Assembly (NCBI RefSeq): GCF_964204645.1
Contig: NC_134036.1
Location: 4,204,001-4,268,000, forward strand
Direction: 5' to 3'
DNA from: Tubulanus polymorphus
Lineage: Eukaryota > Nemertea > Palaeonemertea > Tubulaniformes > Tubulanidae
DNA: 64,000 nucleotides
In this document: positions 48,040-62,175 of the stretch, piece by piece
How the letters are laid out: each line of letters opens with the position of its first letter
How positions within the stretch are numbered: position 1 is the first letter of the stretch
The notes under the pieces: generated by a model
What the model was told of the DNA's origin: nothing
The model's input: only the letters and a program-made list of their open reading frames with translations
Databases searched by the model: none
Program-made: the position numbers and the translations under genes

Positions 48040-48381
48040 CCTAGGCTTGAAATATGTTATGTTCTATGTAATCGGTTAAGATTTGTTGAAAGTTGATGAA
48101 TCAAGAATGTATCAAATGTTTTTCTAAATGCTGTGAATGCCAAAGGTGAAAGTTTGTTTATAATAATATACATTAGAGTTTTAACCCCGGCAAATGTCAA
48201 AGAAATGCCCAAAGAAATGCCGCCACTTGCATCGCTTATTAAGTCGCCCATTATACGAGAAATCCCCTCAACAGTAAGAGGCCTAGCAAAATTTCTGAAC
48301 AATGTTAAATATCAAAATGTTAGAAAATAAGTCAACTTACTTTTTAACACAATCGATATGTACGTAATTACTATATGTATT

Positions 48382-48435
48382 GTAAGTATGTATGTATGTA
48401 TGTAGGTATGTATGTATGTATGTATGTATGGGTGT
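48382..48435. repeat. (TATG)n microsatellite
   Basis: About a dozen GTAT/TATG tetranucleotides with a few changes. Confidence 0.9.
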
Positions 48436-48511
48436 ATGTGTGTCAGGATGAAAATACTCTCTGATGATAGTAAAGATATTAGTTGCTTTTTTCACAAAAA
48501 GTAACTCGCGT

Positions 48512-48690
48512 ATGTCGGAAGGGCGGGGTGGGATTTCGGACGCAACCGAAAGCTTTCCTCGCGGCGTATATTCAATTGGTCGTCGGAAATCCTCCTGAAG
48601 CGCGGGGTCGAGACGTCCGCCTTCTATCTAGAACATGATATACCGTCAACCCGAAAAGAAATAAAATTCCGAATCCACCACCGTGAAAAA
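48512..48690 (+). CDS. Putative terminal exon, unknown
   Basis: No ATG. The open frame reads AGWDFGRNRKLSSRRIFNW, SSEILLKRGVETSAFYLEHD and IPSTRKEIKFRIHHREK to TAA at about 48688, with an AATAAA right at the stop. It joins in phase to a donor at about 47967, but the acceptor (GTCGGAAG) is poor in pyrimidines. Confidence 0.3.
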
Positions 48691-49800
48691 TAAACAAACC
48701 AAACACGTGCATTTCAATTTATTAGTAGCTTTAATTGTTAAGGATTATAATCAATATATCGTTCAGTTTATAATATATATTTATATATATATATTTATAT
48801 AATATAATATAAGAATGTGTTCATTATTCATTATTAATTATTCATTTTTTTTAATTCATCAATTTATTCATCGATCGTCATCGAGTTTTATTCACTTTTT
48901 TAAATTATCTAATTCACTTTTTAATTAGATGCACTCTTAAATCATCATCATTATCATCATCATCATCATCATCATCACACAAAACTCTCATCTTCATTTT
49001 CATAAATACAACATGTTATATCGTTATGAATTATAGTAGTTATTTCATCGTCATTTTCATTACCAGGGGTGAACAATGATAATAATTATAATAATAATAG
49101 TAATAATAATAATCATCATCATAATCATAACTATTTTCTTTTGGGGTTCGAACCTCGGGGACGACGAATGTTCTTTTTCTTAAGCGAGAAAAAATCTTTC
49201 TCAAACTTCCTAAACAATTTTGTAGTTAATATCGTCTACGCGCGTGTAAGCTTATAGTACAAGATTTCATACAAGTTCAAGGTCAATCACGCTCTCAAGG
49301 TCACACAAATCGCGCGACCGACGTTGACGTCATCGTATCGATTTGGCCCGGTCTGATTTGTTTTTTTTTCCATTCAGACGTGCACAGGGCCAGTTGCTGC
49401 AAATGTCGGCCACAGTTAAGCCCCGGATAGTGTTGACGCGTAGTGACAATTAAAAGTCCATTGTTACACTACGGCATCTATCCGCCGGTTATCTTTAACC
49501 ATCGACTTGTGAGCAACTGACCCCGGGAGCGGTGTGACCATCCGCGGCGGAATTTACATCGTTTTATTCATAATTAACCTTTGAGTCGGGAGGCCCGATT
49601 CTAGATGTCCGTCACGAGATCGAATTACGACGACACGACCATATCGATCGAATATAATGACGTCCTCCTCGCAGCAAATGCAAACAGCCTGCTAGCAATT
49701 GGCCCTCGATTCGTTCAAGGGCTTACGGCTTCTACAGACGTATTTTAAAGGCATAAAAAGCAGATTCGAAGCTTTCGTAAATATTGTTATCGTGTCTGTA
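48691..49800. other. AT-rich interval with ATC and TAA microsatellites
   Basis: It contains (ATC)n at about 48943-48976 and imperfect (TAA)n at 49075-49115. From 49380 to 49740 GC rises without any open frame worth calling. Confidence 0.4.
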
Positions 49801-49808
49801 ATGGCCGG

Positions 49809-49819
49809 CAGGTGGCGCT
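49809..49819 (+). promoter_or_regulatory. CTCF-like motif
   Basis: CAGGTGGCGCT fits the animal CTCF core YAGRKGGCRSY. A CRE-like TGACGTCA follows about 20 bases later (about 49839). Confidence 0.4.
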
Positions 49820-50690
49820 ACGAAATACGGCTCGGATGACGTCATAACAGCCGCGCATGGAAGGTCGAAGCAACAGGATTCGTACGGGAACACCCCTTAC
49901 GATTACCGCCTTGCAAAATTATCGCGATTTCGGCGAGGAGAAAAAACCTTTTTTGATTATTCGCGCAACGAGCGAAATCTTTTAAACAAATCGAATCAAC
50001 CCTTAGAAACGAGAGGGGCAGATTTCACGAAACGAATTACAATCACATCACTTCGATGCTGGAATTTACACTCGATTTGTTGATTCATCATTTTACTGAA
50101 TCGTTGAAGTAATCGAGGACGAGAAGGTCGACATTAGTAACTAATCGTAATTTTACTGAATCGTCAGTGAAAAAATAAGTTGCCGTCAAAGTAACTAATT
50201 ATAATTTTGCTTTGTGTCCCCTGATAACCAACTATTGGCTGCAACTCACGGTATTCGCGGTATTTAAAGTCACCATGGTTAACCGAACTTAAGCGACAAT
50301 GACAGCAAAACAACAGCGCTATACACGTATTGAGTAGGCGCCCGCAGTTGTGAATGAAATTCGTGAATGTTGTTGAAATTACCGAAAACTTAATGTTGAC
50401 TTCGCGCGTCAGTATTTTTTTGCGTACATCCTACTCGCAACGACCGTGGAACCATCGTTGTTATAAAAAATAGTTCTCGTTTTTGCCTTGAATAGAAGAG
50501 ACATCGCATTGCCGCGGCAAGCGAGTAGTGTTTTCGGCGCGTCCGGTATTTACGAGAAATGTTGCAAAAGTAGAAAAATACTTCTAGTACAATCGTTCGG
50601 TAGATAGATATCATTATTACAGGTTAGCAACGTGTTATTCGGTGCATTTTCGGGTACGTATCAAAATGTACAAAACGGGACTTCCGTAAT
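49820..50690. other. Intergenic interval
   Basis: No gene is recognised. An ACTGAATCGTTGAAGTAAT segment at about 50095 recurs in degenerate form at 50153 and also at 19857, a minor dispersed repeat. Confidence 0.35.
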
Positions 50691-50801
50691 GACCACCGTC
50701 TGCGCGAGTTCGGTCCGGTAGTCATTTCGGTAACCCAGTGCGGTGTAGTTCGGAGTCTTCGCCGAGCCGTTTAGGTAGGAAAGCGTGTACTAGCGTGTAA
50801 A

Positions 50802-50882
50802 ATGGACCCGCAACTGCAGAACTTGGTCCTACCGCCATGGTTGATTGCTTTATTCCTAATTATAATTCGGAATTTCATTTAG
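50802..50882 (+). CDS. 26-codon micro-ORF with one predicted membrane helix
   Basis: ATG 50802 sits in a strong context (GTAAAATGG). The peptide is MDPQLQNLVLPPWL followed by IALFLIIIRNFI: a short polar start then a hydrophobic helix. The upstream 110 bases are CpG-rich and could be a promoter or 5' UTR. Layout resembles invertebrate and vertebrate SERCA-regulating micropeptides, but a frame this short can arise by chance, or be the first exon of a longer gene. Confidence 0.25.
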   Translation: MDPQLQNLVLPPWLIALFLIIIRNFI

Positions 50883-51765
50883 AAAATCAAAACATCGTCG
50901 ACGACACGACACGACCCCTAAATCTAACCAGACCGCGATGTAAGGGCTAGGGGTATTAGCGTGGTATCGTAGAAAAATGTCGCGCGTAGCGAAATTAAAA
51001 GTCTCGTTAAAATAACCGACGCGAAATCTGCATATTCGCCCGGATCGTCGGTTACCATGGCAACGATTATGTCGGCATTTCTAGACGAGAAGTGTGAAAA
51101 ATAAACATCGCGATTTTTTGTGAAAAACTTTCGAAATGTTTCTACAAATGTTCACCCTCGATTTAAGTAATCAAAAAAGGTTTTTCCCTTGCCGCGACCA
51201 ACGCGTGAAAATGTCCGATATCTTAGTCAGTCAAAATCAGTCACGCCCGTTGTACAAACTACTAGTCTACATTAGCGATTGATTCTTTTAATAAAAAGGA
51301 CAGTACGCCCTCTACAGGCAAAAATATAAACGACGGTACGCCCTCTATACGTGAAAAAATTTACATCACCGCCGCGTATAATAACGAATATGAGTAGTTT
51401 ATTGAACACAATATAGGTGGCATCATCTCCCAGCTATAACTGACTGGCGCGTAACTTTTTTTCCTATTAAGAGTAAAATCAATTAAAAATCATCAATTAC
51501 TAGCGATAATGTTTAGAGATTTCGCAGCGTTTAAAACGTGAAAACGTTAATTACTAATTAAAATTTTAATAATCGCACATTTTCATCAAATATTATAAAA
51601 TAGTAAACTGAGTATAAGTTAATAAGTTAATTAATAAATTAGACGTTTGAATAAGTTAACTATATATAAGGCTAGTTAAAATAACTTATGATATGATTAA
51701 ACAGAACGGAATTCAGGTTTTCGTTTTGAAATTCAACTCGCCGAATACTACTCGGTAGGCTATTT
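50883..51765. other. Intergenic interval
   Basis: AT-rich with no gene seen. Two nearby GTACGCCCTCTA motifs (about 51304 and 51338) have a partial CTCF-like core on the minus strand. Confidence 0.35.
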
Positions 51766-51769
51766 GCAG

Positions 51770-52105
51770 GCGTGGATAAACCCAGTTCCACGGCCGTCGG
51801 GTCTGGGTCGAATTAAACCCGCGTTACTGTGGAACTGGATTACGAGTCAAATAAAACTAATCCAACTTTGGAACTTTGGAGTCAAATCTATTTCGCAGAA
51901 CTGCCGACTGTATCCCGAATCAAACACGTCGAACTGGATCCGGAGAGTCGATTTAAAGTCGACACGACTGTGGGACTGGGTCCGGATTCGAATCGAACCC
52001 ACACAACTGTAGAACTGGATCCAAAGTAAAACGCATTTGTGGAACTAGAACTGGATCCGGAGTTGTGAGTTGAAATCCACACAGCCGCGGTACTGGATCG
52101 TTATG
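51770..52105 (-). repeat. Minisatellite, about 40-55-bp unit, minus orientation
   Basis: Degenerate units share GTRGAACTGGATCCGGAGT and AACCCACACAACTG. They are the reverse complement of the units at 61870-62175. Confidence 0.75.
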
Positions 52106-52422
52106 CAAATGTATGCAAATTTATGTAAATGATACTTTGATTTTTTCGCGTTCGCTAGGTCGAGTTAGTCTCTACGTTTTTATTTCTATTCTGGCCGGAT
52201 CGGTGATATTCTTTATCGCGCGCTATATAAATATAAATGTATATAGGACGACCTATACGGCGTGTAGCTAAGCTAACGGCGAAAAACGAACCTCAAAAAC
52301 GAACAACGACAAGCACCGATTTTTTTTTCCGTTGATTCTAAATTTCTTCAAGCGATTCATTGGAATTCCTTTTTTCTACTACTCAGGCCAGATTAGGCAA
52401 AATTCGAATCCCCGGTAGACGG

Positions 52423-54181
<1,759 letters not shown>

Positions 54182-54363
54182 TTAGAAGTTGGGCGTCGTC
54201 TTGAATATCGGCCAAGCCTGCGCGACTGGCTCTATGGACGCGGTGGTCTGAGATCGCGTCGATCGAGTCAACGATTTGGTCGAAACAATGTATTCGGTCC
54301 GTTCAGGAACAGGCGCGAACGCGATACCTTCATCATATATGTTCTTGAGGCAATCACAGCAAA
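54182..54363 (-). CDS. Putative minus-strand terminal exon, unknown protein
   Basis: After an ACAG acceptor at 54364-54367 the minus strand reads CCDCLKNIYDEGIAFAPVPE, RTEYIVSTKSLTRSTRSQTT and ASIEPVAQAWPIFKTTPNF, then TAA (54182-54184). A Cys cluster followed by a Ser/Thr-rich tail resembles the cytoplasmic end of a membrane protein. The pyrimidine tract is weak, the plus strand is also open, and no upstream exon was found. Family not recognised. Confidence 0.3.
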
Positions 54364-56166
54364 CTGTCTATATCATACTTCTTCACGATTTGGCAAGATT
54401 CGTTATTTTCTAGTAAGTCTAGTACATTTTAATCACTGTCACTTAATTGCACCGATCCCCTGATTAGATTAATTAGTCACCAATTAGCCGCCAATTAGCG
54501 AGCGTTTAGCGTACGAAATCGAATTCGTCCCCGTTTTCGTAAATTATCTAAGGAATAAAAAAAGTTCCTATTGCACATAACGCCTTAAAAACGATGAAAA
54601 CACAATCTTAGGAGAGAATAATCATAATAATCTAAACAAGACTTAGAACGTAACGTTTTAATTGCACTCTGAGACGCACTCTAATTAATAGTTAATTACC
54701 CGTTAATTAGTCGTTAATTGATCGGATGCACGCGAACGCACACGCGTCGTGCGTCGCGACTCCGTCGACGCCGGGACGAAATTGACACCAAACTCAACAT
54801 CAACAAAAAATCATTGAAAATAAAAGATCCTATTTACGCGGTGTATACATAAAACGATCGTAATTAACATAATTAATTAATTAATTAATTAATAATAATT
54901 AATCTAATATCGATATGTAAATAATAATAGTAATAATAAGTTAATAATGAGTCGATTAGATACGGAAAAGTATGTACAGGCAACTACCGAGAATTTATTT
55001 CCGTTGAAAAAGTTTCAGACCCCGTTATTTTCTATGTCGTGTTCTCACTTCCACTCTCCACCGAAACGTGACTGAGTTTGACTGACAAATCAACTATTAA
55101 AATCATCATCGTCATCGTCATCGTTATCGTTAATCGCAGCGGCGAACGATGAAATATTTTGCTAAAAGCGTCATTTTCATTCGCCACATCGCCCCGATAG
55201 AAGAGCGTCGTATCAATGATATATATTTTTCGTATCGATAATCAATAATGATTATAATAATTGTAATAATGATAATAATAGTAATAATAATCATCATAAT
55301 AATAGTAATAATATATATTATAATTATGATAAGTTATAAAGCAATTTATCGGGCAAGATATGTATAATGCAAGTCTGAATATATTACTAGGTTATGAATA
55401 CGCGGGCTAAGGGTATTTCGATGTACTAATGTTAGGTAACTAATTAGTAATCTATCTAAGTCTAATGAGTTAATTACGCGGGTAGCGGCAGATTAATTAA
55501 CCGGAATATTTCTTTCGGGAAAAGAAGAAATTAGAAATATCGCGCTTTGGTTATAGCAATAATTCCGCAATCCGAGCGCGATTGCGTTACGAAGCCGTTT
55601 CGGTATAAGACGCCTAATAAGTCAAACGGTTAATTAAACCTAGACTAATTAGCAGCTGATTGCTAGAGCAATTAGTCGCAATTCCACTCGAATCAATGAT
55701 TGCCATCAATTTGTAATCAGTATTTCAGTAATCGGTTCTCGATAACCGTTTTTTTCTCTTAAGTACGTGCGTAAATAATGAAGTACCGAACCAATCACAA
55801 GATATATTCTTCTTTGATCGACATTTGCCAATTCTTCACCGACCCCGCTTTCGATCGGAAACGATTGAATAAGCGTTACAACACCTAATTAGTCAATTAA
55901 CTGATCTAACTAATCAACTATTATTAACTAGTTTTTAATTAATAGTTTTTTAATAAATCCGCGCGCTTTTTTGGCAAAAAGGTCGTATATAATATATCAT
56001 TTTTTACACGTAATAATATCATTGTCATCATCATCATCATCGTCAAAAAAGCATCATCGTCATTATCATCATTCTCGTAAATATACTTATATATAAGTTT
56101 ATCATATATGTATATTATAATTATATTATTCATATATACTTAATATATAATTATGTATAAATCTGT

Positions 56167-56181
56167 CCACCAGATGACGCT
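56167..56181 (+). promoter_or_regulatory. CTCF-like motif
   Basis: CCACCAGATGACGCT fits the extended CTCF consensus except one position (A for G). Confidence 0.3.
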
Positions 56182-57033
56182 GCAAGCGACGGCCCCGCGC
56201 ACGTGATATGTACGTAAATATACCTTTTATTTCTATCGATTCGTCGTTGGCGCGAACGTCTTTTTTTCTATAGTCAAAATATCGTTCGCCTCTGGTCGAA
56301 TATTTATAATTCATTCAATAATAGTAGTAGTAATAATAATAATAATAAAAATAATCATAATAATAATAATAACTATAATAGTTATAATTATCATTAACAA
56401 TTTCTCTGCACGACCGACAACGACACGCGTACAACATCTATTGAGCGCATTGTGAAACACGACAACAACACCCACAAACATAGACACCGAACTGATGGGC
56501 GTCGACGCCCGCCTGACCGCCTGACCCCCCGGCCCCGCCCGCGTCAGCGTGTTAGGTAGGCGAGGTCGCGATCACACTCGCGTAACGTCCGCCCGTGCCC
56601 TGTCCCACGCGTCACAACGGCAGGTGACCGAGTACACGGTGGCGACACCTTGCATCGAAGAATCGAATCAGAAATTCGACTATGCCGCCTTTCTCGCAAC
56701 TCGATTGGGGCGCCTCCGACATTTCTTTGGATAGAAACATTCTACGCATTGATTTAACTACTTTCACATCGCTTCGCGGGCGGCTCCGGGCGCCGACGCC
56801 TGGAAATATCGTCTTTTTTATTGAAAACGTATCAAAACGAATCCACCCATTTGTGACAGCAAAACAACATCGATTTAGTTAGTTAATTCTTTTTCATCAA
56901 AAATATGTCTCTATGTTATTCAATATTCATAATAATCATCATCATCATCATTATTCAATTCCGTTTTTAGATTATATTTATATTCTCTGCATTTTAAAAA
57001 TCAACATCGAGTCGTCGCGAGGGCGCCGCTTGT

Positions 57034-57050
57034 AGCGACACCTGGTGGCG
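57034..57050 (-). promoter_or_regulatory. CTCF-like motif
   Basis: Minus strand CGCCACCAGGTGTCGCT matches the extended consensus with one mismatch. Confidence 0.3.
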
Positions 57051-58332
57051 TATTCGTTAAACATCTAACGCAAGCTATAACAAGATAGAGGCGATTACAG
57101 TGTATCGTAATGATCGTTTTTAACCAATCGTATTCGTTGGATTCGAATATTACCGTTTTTTTTTTAGATTTCGATATACAAATTATTCGGTAAAAGATCT
57201 TCGCGGCGTTTCGGGTGTTGCCGTATTTTAGACGTACCCGACACGACCGTTTAAAAAACCCGTTGAAAAGAAAGTATGTCACCGATGAAAATATCGATTT
57301 TTTTTCTTTTTCGGAGTGGTGTGGGCGTTTCCGCGGTGGAAAATATCGCCGGGCCCGAAGAACGACACGAGAATCCGAATATCGGCTCTTTCGGCTCTAA
57401 ATATCCAACCGCGGTAAATCTGCGTAGAAAAGCGCAGTTTACACGTCCGATTAAAAAAAAACTTGGACGACGGCTCGTTTTCTAATGTTGATATTAGAGA
57501 AATATATATGTATATATACAATGTATCTAATATATTCTATAGTATTTCAATAATCGTAGCAATGTTCATAATAATCAGTCATTGTCATTATTAAGTACCG
57601 CGATTACTATTAATTATAATGATAATAATGATAATAATAGTAGTAATAATATTAATTATAATAATTATAATATGTCATGGCGTTTAGTTTTGCTTTTTTT
57701 TTAATGTATTCATATCATGATATCATGTATACTGTTATGTATCGTAAAATAGTTAGGCAGGCAAATTTAAATGCAAATTTAACTATTACTTACATACGAA
57801 AAAAATCTCTAACTTTTATCAATGAGTAAATCGCATGATTTATACATATTAGCTTCGTCCAAAGAACTAACTACTAAGCTAAAAAAAGCGTAAATTTTTT
57901 TTACATTTTTTTTTGGTCGAGGCGTTTCCCGCCCGTGAACTCAACGCGGTCCTTCTAAAATCGACCTATAGTTTAAAATCCCGCCCGTATAAGAAAATAC
58001 CGAAAAAAGTGGGGTTCGAACCGTATCGTCGAATAACGTTCAAAAAAAAGAACGAAAGAAAAAAGATGAACAACGTGAACAACATCGATTACGCGGTCAA
58101 AAACAACCTTAAACACGGAATGAGTACGAGAGAAAGCGCCACCTCGCGGGCGACGACGACAACGACGACGCCGCCGGCGAAGGACGCCTTCGAAATGACT
58201 AGATTTTACCCATATTATTCATAAGACATTATACGATAACTTCTTTTTTCAAAACGCAAAAACGTGTGTAAAAATCGTGATTGTTGAAAAAAGCACTTCG
58301 TAAGTGGAATGTTATGTTGTAAGAATGTAACC

Positions 58333-58346
58333 CCAGATGGCGCCAC
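58333..58346 (+). promoter_or_regulatory. CTCF-like motif
   Basis: CCAGATGGCGCCAC matches the YAGRKGGCRSY core completely. A minus-strand GAGGTGGCGCT lies about 200 bases upstream. Confidence 0.4.
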
Positions 58347-60596
58347 GTGATGCCGAGGCGAAAAACCCCCGATTGGGGCCGGTTTTTATAACTTTAACCC
58401 CTCGATCGCGAATTGCGATAATGTAAAGCCGGTGGGTTAACGCTAACAGCCAGTAGCCCCGGCGGGTATTTCGCCGGCACGTCGTCGGCGGAGACGCCTC
58501 GGTGACTAGATCCCGTTCGGTAAAAATGTAAAAAAATGAAACCCGACGCACAGTATTTGAAAAATTGAACACAGACAACGAGAGATTGACGAGTTTTTAG
58601 CAAAAAACGGCGAAAGAGAACGAACATTCAACGAACTTAAGTGTGCCTTTAGATAGCCTAGTGCCACGATTTATCATCGGATTATTCGCCCGGGATGAAT
58701 TAGCCGTCTTTTCGAGGAATCGTAAGTATTCGAGGCGATAAAGATGGCGTCGAACACGGGATATTCTTTATCATCTAACGTTAGTCATCTTTTTCCAAAG
58801 TTAAATCTAATTTTCAAATTTCAATTACAAAACTGACGATTCTAGGCATTTTTTCTTTGAATTATGACGACAATTCCGATTACGGCCGAAATTCAAAATT
58901 CAAAATTCAAATCCAACGGACAGCCGTTACTTTGTACGTTTCAAAAATTTTTACACGATTTTGATCCGATTAGCGTCATTAGTTTTTCATCCGGCGTTGT
59001 AAAGACTTTTACGGCCGAATGAGAAAAAAAAACATTAAGTCTTCGCGCACTTGGGTAAGTACAAAACGCGTGTTGAAAAACAGTCACGAAAACTTTAAAA
59101 AGTCCACGACAACAACGGCAACAAAGTGGAGAGACTTGTGCGCATTGGAATGATATTAAAAACCAGTGATATGTGTTCAATAGAAAAAAGGCAACGCCCC
59201 CTATGAGCGGCGTTGTTAGTTAGCGATTCGTTCAACGGCTGGTCGATAGAGGGAGCCACTGCGAGGAATGAATTATCGCGATGACTAGAATATTTCTATA
59301 ATCAATTGTAATGATAATTATTATAATAATGATAATAATAAATGCAACGTCAGAATTCTTTTTCCGAAATGAACACAATAAACGGTATAGATCGTCAACG
59401 ATGACACTAATGCAAAACTGACATAATATTATGCTCGTCGTATGGGGGCCATTTTTAATTGACGTAAAATTCACGAACGCCGACAATTTCGAGCGTTTTC
59501 TTCGTAATACGCAACTATGCGTATTTTTTTTTTGTCCGTCGCAGATTAACCTCGCGTCTAAGATGGCCCGCATGTGACTATTCCGCTTTCTAGGATTCGA
59601 GCCGGAAAGCGTCGAGACTGTTTTACCAGGCAAAACACTGTCGGGTTCGAATCCCAGACGAGCGAGCTGCAACGATTGCACAATGAGATTCGTAGAAAAA
59701 TCATCGGTGGTCGCCGAACCGTTCGGCGCCTACCCTAGCGGCGAAAATCGACCGATCCATATCGGGTGGTCGTAAAAAAGCCGCACCATTATCAACGATC
59801 AGTCGACTTCGGCTGCGTGCGGAGGGGTGATAGGTTCGACGACCGTAAAAACGTATAAAAGAACCGTGTATAAGGTTTTAACAATCGGTAATAATGATAG
59901 CAATCCTTTTCGATATTCAGAGTTAATGAGTTAATTTGAAGAGAAAAAAAAACTGGTCCTTCATCGATTTAGTTAGTCCCGAATACGGACAAAAATGACA
60001 CCAAACCATCGCAACCCATGTGGGATTCAAACTCCAAGCGATGTTCTTAAATTCCGACAGGAATCATCATTTAAAATCAGAACGCTATTTTACCGGGGAC
60101 CTTACGTTTCGGAATCGACTGATAAAAACTGACTTTGCGCAGCTCGAGAAGTACGAACCGGCTCGGTCGAAAATCTAGGCGATTAACCCTTAAGCTTCCG
60201 GTCGCGACACATTCGTCCCGAACCGATAGCAGCGTAATTCGAGAAGTTCCCAAACATTCGGAATAAATCTTTAAAATCATGAAAATAGCCGCGATGAGCG
60301 GGCCTTCGAACGCCTATCATCGTATTTCACTTTCCCAACTATTAAAATCCCTTTCGATTTCGTCTTAGTAGATATGTCATTTCATGATCATGTTCATAAT
60401 AATATCAATTATAGTAATAATAATATTTATAATTTTAATGATAATCATCATAATAAGTTAGGCTAAGATTATATTATTATTGAGTGATAAATTTTTTTTG
60501 TCTAGTTATTATTAATAATAGTATATAATATAATATAATATAATAAATATGTGTATAATTTAGTGATTATTTTACAACCTTTACAAGAGCGCCGCG

Positions 60597-60612
60597 GACG
60601 CCCCCTGGTGGT
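60597..60612 (-). promoter_or_regulatory. CTCF-like motif
   Basis: Minus strand CCACCAGGGGGCGTC follows the extended consensus almost throughout. Confidence 0.4.
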
Positions 60613-60784
60613 GACCACGAATTCTATTTTTTCAAAACCATCCGAGGCGCGATCATCCGCGCTTACCGCTTATTCGTGTTACGACGCTCGCGAGCGTTCG
60701 TGAAAAAAAATTCTCGAAAATATTCTCTATTTCGATTACGTAGCTTATTAGAAAAACTCCCGACCGACAACGCGCCCTCTTTCG

Positions 60785-60802
60785 CGCTAGGGGGCGCCGC
60801 TG
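60785..60802 (+). promoter_or_regulatory. CTCF-like motif
   Basis: CGCTAGGGGGCGCCGCTG contains a complete YAGRKGGCRSY core. It is about 190 bp from the preceding site and on the opposite strand, a divergent pair. Confidence 0.4.
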
Positions 60803-61603
60803 TTTACAAGCCCTCGAAATCGGCTGGCGCGTCGTCATCAGTTTTCGTATAAAACTAGATTGAAATTAAGTTCGCTTTTTTTCTCACGCGTCTTAACCTC
60901 TTCAATAAGTCATATATACGCTTTGAATTCTTTTTTTTCCTAATCATTTTCGCGGCATCAAATCGCTCTTAGTCCCATTCGTTTATCGACCCGGATTATC
61001 GCTATCGTATATCATCATATCGTTATATGGTAGGTATTAAATATATTGGACGATACGCCTTGCGGCCTTCTTGCGATAATCATAACGATAATAAAAGCGT
61101 TAATAAACCCCATCCCCGAGATGCGGTCTTTAAAGGGATATCATTACAGAGCTTACGCGGCGTTCTAGCATAATATGAATAGCGTGTTCGCGTTGAAGCG
61201 AGTTTTTGACTTATCATTCTCGTATTACTATTAAAATGTGACTCGGTGGGCTAAATAAATATTTACAAATCTTTTCGGCAACATCGTCATTAGTTTTTTT
61301 TTTTTAAATCTGTTACATTGTGATTATAACAGTTATCGTATACATACAACTTGCGGCGGTGGCGTCGTCATCCATCAGCGTAAGCGTAAAAAGCGGATCC
61401 CGGACTGCGTTTTGGCTGGCGGCCTTGGCTCGTTTTTTTGAAGAATATACGGAGCTATATGTTTTTGTTCATCTTCTATTTACAATTCCACGACGCAGTC
61501 TCTCTCTCTTTCTCCAAGGCGCGTGAGAATGCCACACCGGAATGTTCATCTTAAGCGTCCCCGCGTCAGTGGTCGAAGTCGTGTCAAAAATGTCGTGTTA
61601 AAA

Positions 61604-61747
61604 ATGGCGGCACCTTTTGTACAAAACTTCGGGTGTCTCCGGGATCGTTCACGTGTTTGCGTGGAGAAGCTCATCTCGCTTTTGCCGTCGCTTTATAAAC
61701 TGTCGGGTTATACGCTGCTGCTGCTGCTGCTCAAGTTGTTTTCATAA
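61604..61747 (+). CDS. 47-codon ORF beginning in a strong start context
   Basis: AAAAATGGCGG is a near-ideal start context. The peptide starts MAAPFVQNFGCLRDRSRVC and ends with a leucine run encoded by a short CTG repeat. The surroundings are GC-rich (promoter-like). It could be a first exon or chance; nothing is recognised. Confidence 0.22.
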   Translation: MAAPFVQNFGCLRDRSRVCVEKLISLLPSLYKLSGYTLLLLLLKLFS

Positions 61748-61869
61748 AATCTGAAAAATTCCAAAAAAGGAAAGAATTTTTTTAGCGTTTGGTATTCATC
61801 TTATTTTTCTTTTTAGCCGATTTTTTTTTGTCGCGGTCCAACGATACAAGTGCGACAGCCACGAACTAG

Positions 61870-62175
61870 TGTTGGATCCAGTTACATAGTTGTGTTGGTA
61901 CAATATAACTGTGCGGACCCAGTTCCACATTTGTGTGGTTTTAATTTGACTCCGGATCCAGAGTACCACCGTTGCTTGGGTTAAACTTTTCTGCGGACCC
62001 AGTTACACAGTCATTGCGGGTTTGATTTGACTCTGGATCCGGTTCCACAGTTGCGTGGGTTCAATGCGACTCTAGATTCAGTTCCATAGCTGTGCGGGTT
62101 TACTTTGACTCTGGATCCAGTTCCACAGTTGTGTGGGCTAACATTGACTCCGGATCCAGTCCCAAAGACGCTAGG
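61870..62175 (+). repeat. Minisatellite, about 40-55-bp unit, plus orientation
   Basis: Six or seven units of GACTCTGGATCCAGTTCCAC then AGTTGTGTGGGTTYAAT. They are the inverted relative of the 51770-52105 cluster. Confidence 0.8.

Larger units (their letters stand above)
54366..61600. other. AT-rich interval with scattered TAA/ATC microsatellites and GC-rich patches
   Basis: Imperfect TAA/ATT repeats occur at about 54870, 55250-55325, 56310-56395, 57605-57670, 59305-59340 and 60395-60480. GC-richer patches at 56520-56740 and 57920-58225 have open frames on both strands (for instance a plus frame ending AKDAFEMTRFYPYYS) but no recognisable domain or clear splice pattern. I do not call genes here. 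Confidence 0.4.

Noticed and set aside
48057-48330. Overlapping ORFs on both strands at 48.06-48.33 kb (81 and 65 codons)
   Set aside because: Both look weakly protein-like, neither has domains or splice signals, and strand cannot be decided.
59232-59681. 149-codon minus-strand ORF
   Set aside because: It crosses a TAA microsatellite (poly-isoleucine) and a B-box-like string; no coherent protein features.
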